This document shows positions 59,416 to 64,000 of a stretch of 64,000 bases of DNA, piece by piece. A program made the translations under genes and the position numbers. Every line of letters starts with the position of its first letter. Position 1 is the stretch's first letter. The DNA is taken from the NCBI RefSeq assembly GCF_041260155.1, contig NC_091931.1:25860654-25924653 (forward strand), written 5' to 3'. The DNA comes from Ptychodera flava (taxonomy: Eukaryota > Hemichordata > Enteropneusta > Ptychoderidae). Below the pieces are notes generated by a model that ran no database searches, was not told the origin of the DNA, and saw only the letters and a program-made list of their open reading frames with translations.

Positions 59416-59460
<45 letters not shown>
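59416..59460. repeat. (GA)n microsatellite
   Basis: Perfect GA dinucleotides, about 45 bp. Confidence 0.95.
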
Positions 59461-59462
<2 letters not shown>

Positions 59463-60081
59463 CTAGGCTGCCACTAACCTATGTCAGACGGTGATAAAGA
59501 TGAAGTGAGATGTTCGCTCTAGTATGTGTAGGACGCAGCGGCAGGAGCCCTCCTTGTTCGTCCCCTCCGCTCTGGATCAACTTGTGCTCGTATCTCGCCT
59601 TTGCTTCGACTTAAATGCAATCGCGTGGTGGCCTGGGGAACAACAGGAAACTCCCCCGCCGTACAAATTAAGCGCGATGCCAGGTGAGAAAAAAATGAAT
59701 TCTTGTAATCCAGAGCCGTCGATACGGGGGAATCCCTTTCTCTATTGTTATTTATAGCTTATTGTACTGCGATGTGGGCACTCTGACGCGAGGGGCATTC
59801 GGTTCACACAGTACATACTTGTCTCTTGGTTATGCCCTTTAGGAAATCGTGCCGAGATCTTTCTTCTGTAGATAGATATTATTTGCACAATATTGAGGTA
59901 TTAGTCCTAATTTATTATTTCACATAGGCGTACAGAGATAGGGCACGTTCCACTCAAACAGGGCAGGACTTGCTTTATGCAAGTAAGTAACAGGTTTTAG
60001 GTAAATAAAGAATATGTAAAGAGACAGGAACCAGAGAGGGCGTGGTGTTTGATGAGCATGCGCATACTGGTCGGTAAGATT

Positions 60082-60093
60082 CAAGATGGCGGC
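60082..60093 (+). promoter_or_regulatory. YY1-type motif at the start codon
   Basis: CAAGATGGCGGC spans the ATG of the following gene. AAGATGGCGGC is the YY1 consensus often found at the start of TATA-less housekeeping and mitochondrial-protein genes. Confidence 0.55.
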
Positions 60094-60718
60094 AGCTGGA
60101 AGAAGACTTTTCAATATTATTCGGTCGTCTGAAGCACCCCTTCGAACGTTTTCGTCAAAATTTTCGAAACGTAAAGCAACTAAGTTTTCCATTTTTGGTT
60201 TTGGTGGCGTGTGTGCAGCGGCGGGAACTTTGGTATTTTATGTCTGCCGAGATGTCGTCAGAAACCCACCTCTTCTACCCGCAGTGATTGCTAAAGAGAA
60301 GGTAGGCCCTGTCATCTACGTAAACACAACTACGAAAAGGCACGAAATGCGTAGGCACGAACTTTGAGCATGCCGCGGCAATCTAAGTGAGATACGTCAC
60401 AGATATTTTAAACTTGCCGTCCATAGCTCAATGCTATCACGATGGCTTATCCGTGAAAACGAACACCATTCTGTGTCAATTTGTTTCGGTATTCATGTGA
60501 ACGGACGAGTCTCGGCTCCCACTGTAACAAGAGCGAACCTTTTCACATATGTAGAGCGAAACAAATAAACAAACGAATGCACACTTGCAAATGAGACAGC
60601 AATTCACATGTTTTGATGTATTGTAAACATCTTAGGCATGGTTAACATTTCGAGAATGCCGTTTTAATTTCATTTTCAGTCTGGTCCTGTTACAGTGGGA
60701 GGAGTACTCCGTCGTTGA
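60086..60718 (+). CDS. Small single-pass protein, probably mitochondrial, 84 aa
   Basis: Exon 1 is 60086-60301 (donor gtaggc, phase 0) and exon 2 is 60680-60718 (acceptor ttttcag), ending VTVGGVLRR and stop. The N-terminus MAAAGRRLFNIIRSSEAPLR is rich in Arg, Ser and Ala with no acid until residue 16, as in mitochondrial presequences, and continues TFSSKFSKRK. One hydrophobic segment follows (IFGFGGVCAAAGTLVFYVC, about residues 35-53), then a short tail (RNPPLLPAVIAKEK). I do not recognise the family. The layout suits a small inner-membrane or assembly-factor protein, but this is inference. A YY1-type motif overlaps the ATG. If exon 2 were not used, the frame would run only 22 more codons past the donor, so the spliced form is preferred. 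Confidence 0.65.
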
Positions 60719-60878
60719 CATGAAGCACTCGTGACTCAACGTCAAGCGGTGTTACAGTCTATACAGTCGCAGTCTATATACCCTGGAAAAAGATATTTTC
60801 TAGGGTATATGGTAGTATAGACGGGGAAGACGTCCTTCATATGTAACTACTAGTACATGTCTTGGGACAGTATGTGAT

Positions 60879-62907
60879 CAGGGCTGTCAATGTTTTTCAG
60901 AATAGAAGGGTACAAGTGAAAGAACAGGAGGGTACAACCTTGTGCGGAGCGAAGCGGAGCAAGGCGTGCGCGCAAGCGCACGCGGGGGGAGGCCAGGAGG
61001 GGGGTGTCCCCCTCCTGAAGCTGAAGCTTTTCTAATTATTCATCTTCAATTGGTGGCCTGTGGTGGCACTTTTGAGGGCAATTTACTGTCAAGTTTATTA
61101 TAACTGAAGTATAAAAAGTAACATGAAATTGAATCTTGTGAAATAAATTATGGAAGACAAACAGAAGTATTACGGAGTTTATATGTTTATTGATATACCA
61201 GGTTATTATTATTGCCTACAAATTGTGTTGAATTACAACCTGCTTAATAAAGATCATAATCTGAACCATAATCAGAATCACTGGAGTACTCATCTAAGCC
61301 CAAGGCTTGTATCGGTATAGCAGTACCAGCTGACAATACCTCAATATTGTGTGATTCTCAGGCTGATGAAACAGTAGCTTCAGAAACCACATCTGAAAAA
61401 CTATTTCTTCAGATGTAGCTTTAGAAACTACACCTGCAGAAACTATTTCTTAAGAAACAACATCTGCAGAAAGTAATTCCCATTCAAAAACAGCTAATCG
61501 TATTAGAATCTAAAAAAATCTTGTCCCCACTGTAAAACTGATGTCATAACGTCACGACAAAAAATTCCGATCTGCGTCTGGTTGATACTGCTGTAATTTT
61601 ATTTTGTCTGTTTCAAGACCTCTCCTCAGAGTTACCGGCTATGAATTTCCAGTGTGAAAATTTACAAATGTAATGGGGTAAATACGAGACCATTACCAGA
61701 GACAATTTGAGTAGACGCTACGTCATACAAACAATTACAAAATACAATACTCAAGTTTACATCCACTAATGAAATTGCGTGCCTTCGTTGTCCGTCGGCC
61801 TCTCAGTTGACAAGATTGAGAGTATGTTGATTTATTTACGTAGTAAATCCTTGCGCGTGAAAGTTAACGATCAAATATTTTCTCCTGATGACTATCATAG
61901 TATCTATTCTGATATCCCTCACAGTAGTCAGAGTTTTGTCGAAACCCACGCCTGCCAAGTGGGTAGGCTCACTACATGCATGTTATATCCATATCCAAAA
62001 CATGGTTTACCGCCGCGCCGCACGTACGTGCAAGATACCGCGAAAGTATATAGTCAAGCCTAGCTAAATTTTGTGATTGCCCTAAACATTAAAAAATGTT
62101 GGTCTTGGTAAATGATTTTGAAGGATCGGAATACCGATATTTGCTTTTGAGGAAAGATTTCGGATGTCGGAAAATATTTATCAAACTTCAATACTCGGGC
62201 CTTCGAAACAATCACAGTACACAGCATGTACAGTACTACCGTATGAATACATTTCATAGAACGGCGGCTTGGTGCAAACAAATTCAGTGGTAGTCAAAAC
62301 TCACTAAAAATTATGTCAATCCCCACAAAGTTTGTTTTGCGTTGAGTAAACGATTCTTACTCATTGTAAAGAGCGTTCACGATCTGCAAACGGGAAAACA
62401 AATCAAAAATTCCAGTCGCTAAATACACGTAATGCTATGGCACTTTGCTCAGACGCGGCGTGAAATCTACATTGCATGCTATACCATTGATGGATTGAAA
62501 CCCCGATCACTGAAATTCCTCAGGAAAATAAAATGATTTACAAATATTGACATTACTTTTATATCCAGAGCTAGTGTGAGCCTCTCGGGGGTCTTTTTTG
62601 GACCCATAAATCCAACGAGGCTGTCGACTTTCGTAGCCATATCGATCGTGTACGTCCGAAAACCAATCAGAACACGTAAAGCTTTTTGACAGTACCGATT
62701 ACAACCAATCAGAAATCGGCTACCAACGAGCCTTAGGGGCTGCGCCTCTGTAGCACAGCGCAGCCAACGGTAGAATTTGGACAGGAAAGAATTCATAACG
62801 TGTGTAAAGATCATTATTGCAGGCCTTGAATAGGGAAAACAGGCGGCGGCAAGACCTGTGTCAGACGGCGATTTGCCGCCGGTGACCGGCTATAATTGAC
62901 AGCCCTG
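60879..62907. mobile_element. 2.0-kb DNA transposon with CAGGG termini
   Basis: Perfect 13-bp terminal inverted repeats, CAGGGCTGTCAAT at 60879-60891 and its complement at 62895-62907. TGTGAT is duplicated immediately outside both ends (60873-60878 and 62908-62913). CAGGG ends recall hAT elements, but hATs usually make 8-bp duplications, so the superfamily is open. Near the left end is a GC-rich block with GCGGAGCGAAGCGGAGC. A minus-strand reading ends in an acidic tail (YSSDSDYGSDYDLY, stop at 61254-61256), preceded by short CAGAAACTATTTCTT repeats, which suggests the end of an old coding exon. No complete transposase is visible. Confidence 0.8.
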
Positions 62908-64000
62908 TGTGATGGGAAACATCTTGTATCCCCATAGCCCCTATGACAGAGCCTATATTCTGTTGACAATTGCCTCATTTACTAATAGTACATCACATGT
63001 AGTATTGTACTAGCTGGATAGCCTTGTAGGGGCATTGTTTTGATGTTGGCACAGTTCAGAGGGTCGTATGAACATAACTTTCAGGACAGTCTTTCATGGT
63101 AATTGTCACTAGGTATTCAAGTCATATGATAGAATCTTTTACCGAGCGGTTTGCTTCTGTTATTGAATTCTGAAAATGTGTGGGAGTGGATTTTAAAAGC
63201 GGTCTTTGATGACTAAAGATATGAATGTTAAGTCTTTGATGCTCATATAATGATCAAGACCACGGTATACAAAATATGGTGTAATAAAAGACGAGTACCC
63301 AATGAGTCTTACAGTCTTTTAAAGTAATATAAAATACAATTGTTCACTCAGTTGAATGTCAATCTCCATTTGGCATAACTTTTCTGTACATCCATTAGCT
63401 TTGCTATGCTTTGTAAAATTCTGTACAGTTTCATGTTCCACTTCCCAAATCATATAAATGCGCCTGGTGTTCAACATGTAAACACGATGCCTACCGCTTC
63501 TGTAATGTCTAATATTATTTGTTGAAGTCTGGACTAGAATTCATTTGTAAACAATATCATGGCATTTTGTACACAATGTCATTGTGTTGTGTTTGTGAGG
63601 CTAACCCTTTGGGGGTACAGATACTGTGCACCAAAACCAGGTCGCACCACACAGTGTTGTCCCGAAAGCCTTTCGTCCCCAAACCACCTCTTCTCAAGTA
63701 TTACGGTACTTCACCTCATACCACTTCCCCCAAGTGCCACCTCATACCAAAACCACTTTGTCCTAAGTACCAACCGGTCAACAAACGGTTGTTGGTCACA
63801 GTGCAACATTTTCACTATATTGGACTGTACATGTAATTTTGATGCATTTCCATGTCAAAACATTTTGACTAATATAACATACCTTCGCCCAGAAACCATA
63901 AAAATTGTATAGAATTGAAAAAAGAAGAATAACACAAAATGACGTACACATGTGCAGTCACAGCTCTGAGAGTAATAGTGTTGCAGAAGTGTCCATCTAT
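62908..64000. other. Gene-free right end of window
   Basis: AT-rich sequence without a supportable exon. It contains AATAAA at 63283-63288. It may be 3' UTR or the downstream flank of the small mitochondrial protein gene, split from it by the transposon. Confidence 0.5.
63283..63288 (+). terminator. Candidate polyadenylation signal beyond the transposon
   Basis: AATAAA. There is none between the stop at 60718 and the left end of the transposon, so this may be the gene's original signal or an unrelated chance hexamer. Confidence 0.3.

Larger units (their letters stand above)
57751..60085. other. Gene-free spacer, probable bidirectional promoter region
   Basis: It separates FGF-D (minus) from the small mitochondrial protein gene (plus), which are divergently transcribed. 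No exon is seen. It contains a TATATAAAC on the minus strand at 57911-57919 and a (GA)n tract at 59416-59460. CpG-containing stretches are more frequent here than in the spacers further left. Confidence 0.5.

Overview
This is a window of animal nuclear DNA. It is AT-rich and full of introns, microsatellites and small transposon relics. It contains neither rRNA or tRNA genes nor any bacterial gene layout. The gene content (FGF genes with the classic three-coding-exon structure, a SPRY plus Neuralized-repeat protein, a Penelope-like retroelement, many MITEs) fits an invertebrate deuterostome. A hemichordate or other ambulacrarian is my best guess, but this is inference: no species-diagnostic sequence is present.

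The main content is a cluster of four secreted fibroblast growth factor genes, called FGF-A to FGF-D here. FGF-A (7024-10130, +), FGF-B (19537-23455, +) and FGF-C (29897-38001, +) are head-to-tail. FGF-D (51784-57750, -) faces FGF-C tail-to-tail. All four have the same intron positions and phases: phase 1 after the first beta-trefoil exon and phase 0 after the second. All spliced reading frames join without a break. Their wording is closest to the vertebrate FGF9/16/20 group. FGF-A and FGF-B are the products of a segmental tandem duplication of about 7 kb that also copied flanks and introns.

At the left edge is the 5' part of a minus-strand gene (1-1990) that fuses an SPSB-type SPRY domain to a Neuralized homology repeat. 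Near the right end is a two-exon gene for a small, probably mitochondrial membrane protein (60086-60718, +). A 2.0-kb DNA transposon lies just downstream of it.

Between the genes, 12602-17706 is a 5.1-kb element with arms built from about 350-bp tandem repeats in opposite orientation, holding a broken Penelope-like fragment. The spacers and introns also hold a TTAA-flanked MITE family (five copies), a second TTAA-flanked MITE, a MITE with a 9-bp target duplication, a pogo/Tigger-like MITE, foldback sequences, and long microsatellites including about 400 bp of CATA repeats. The stretches 38002-51783 and 23456-29896 show no gene that I can support.
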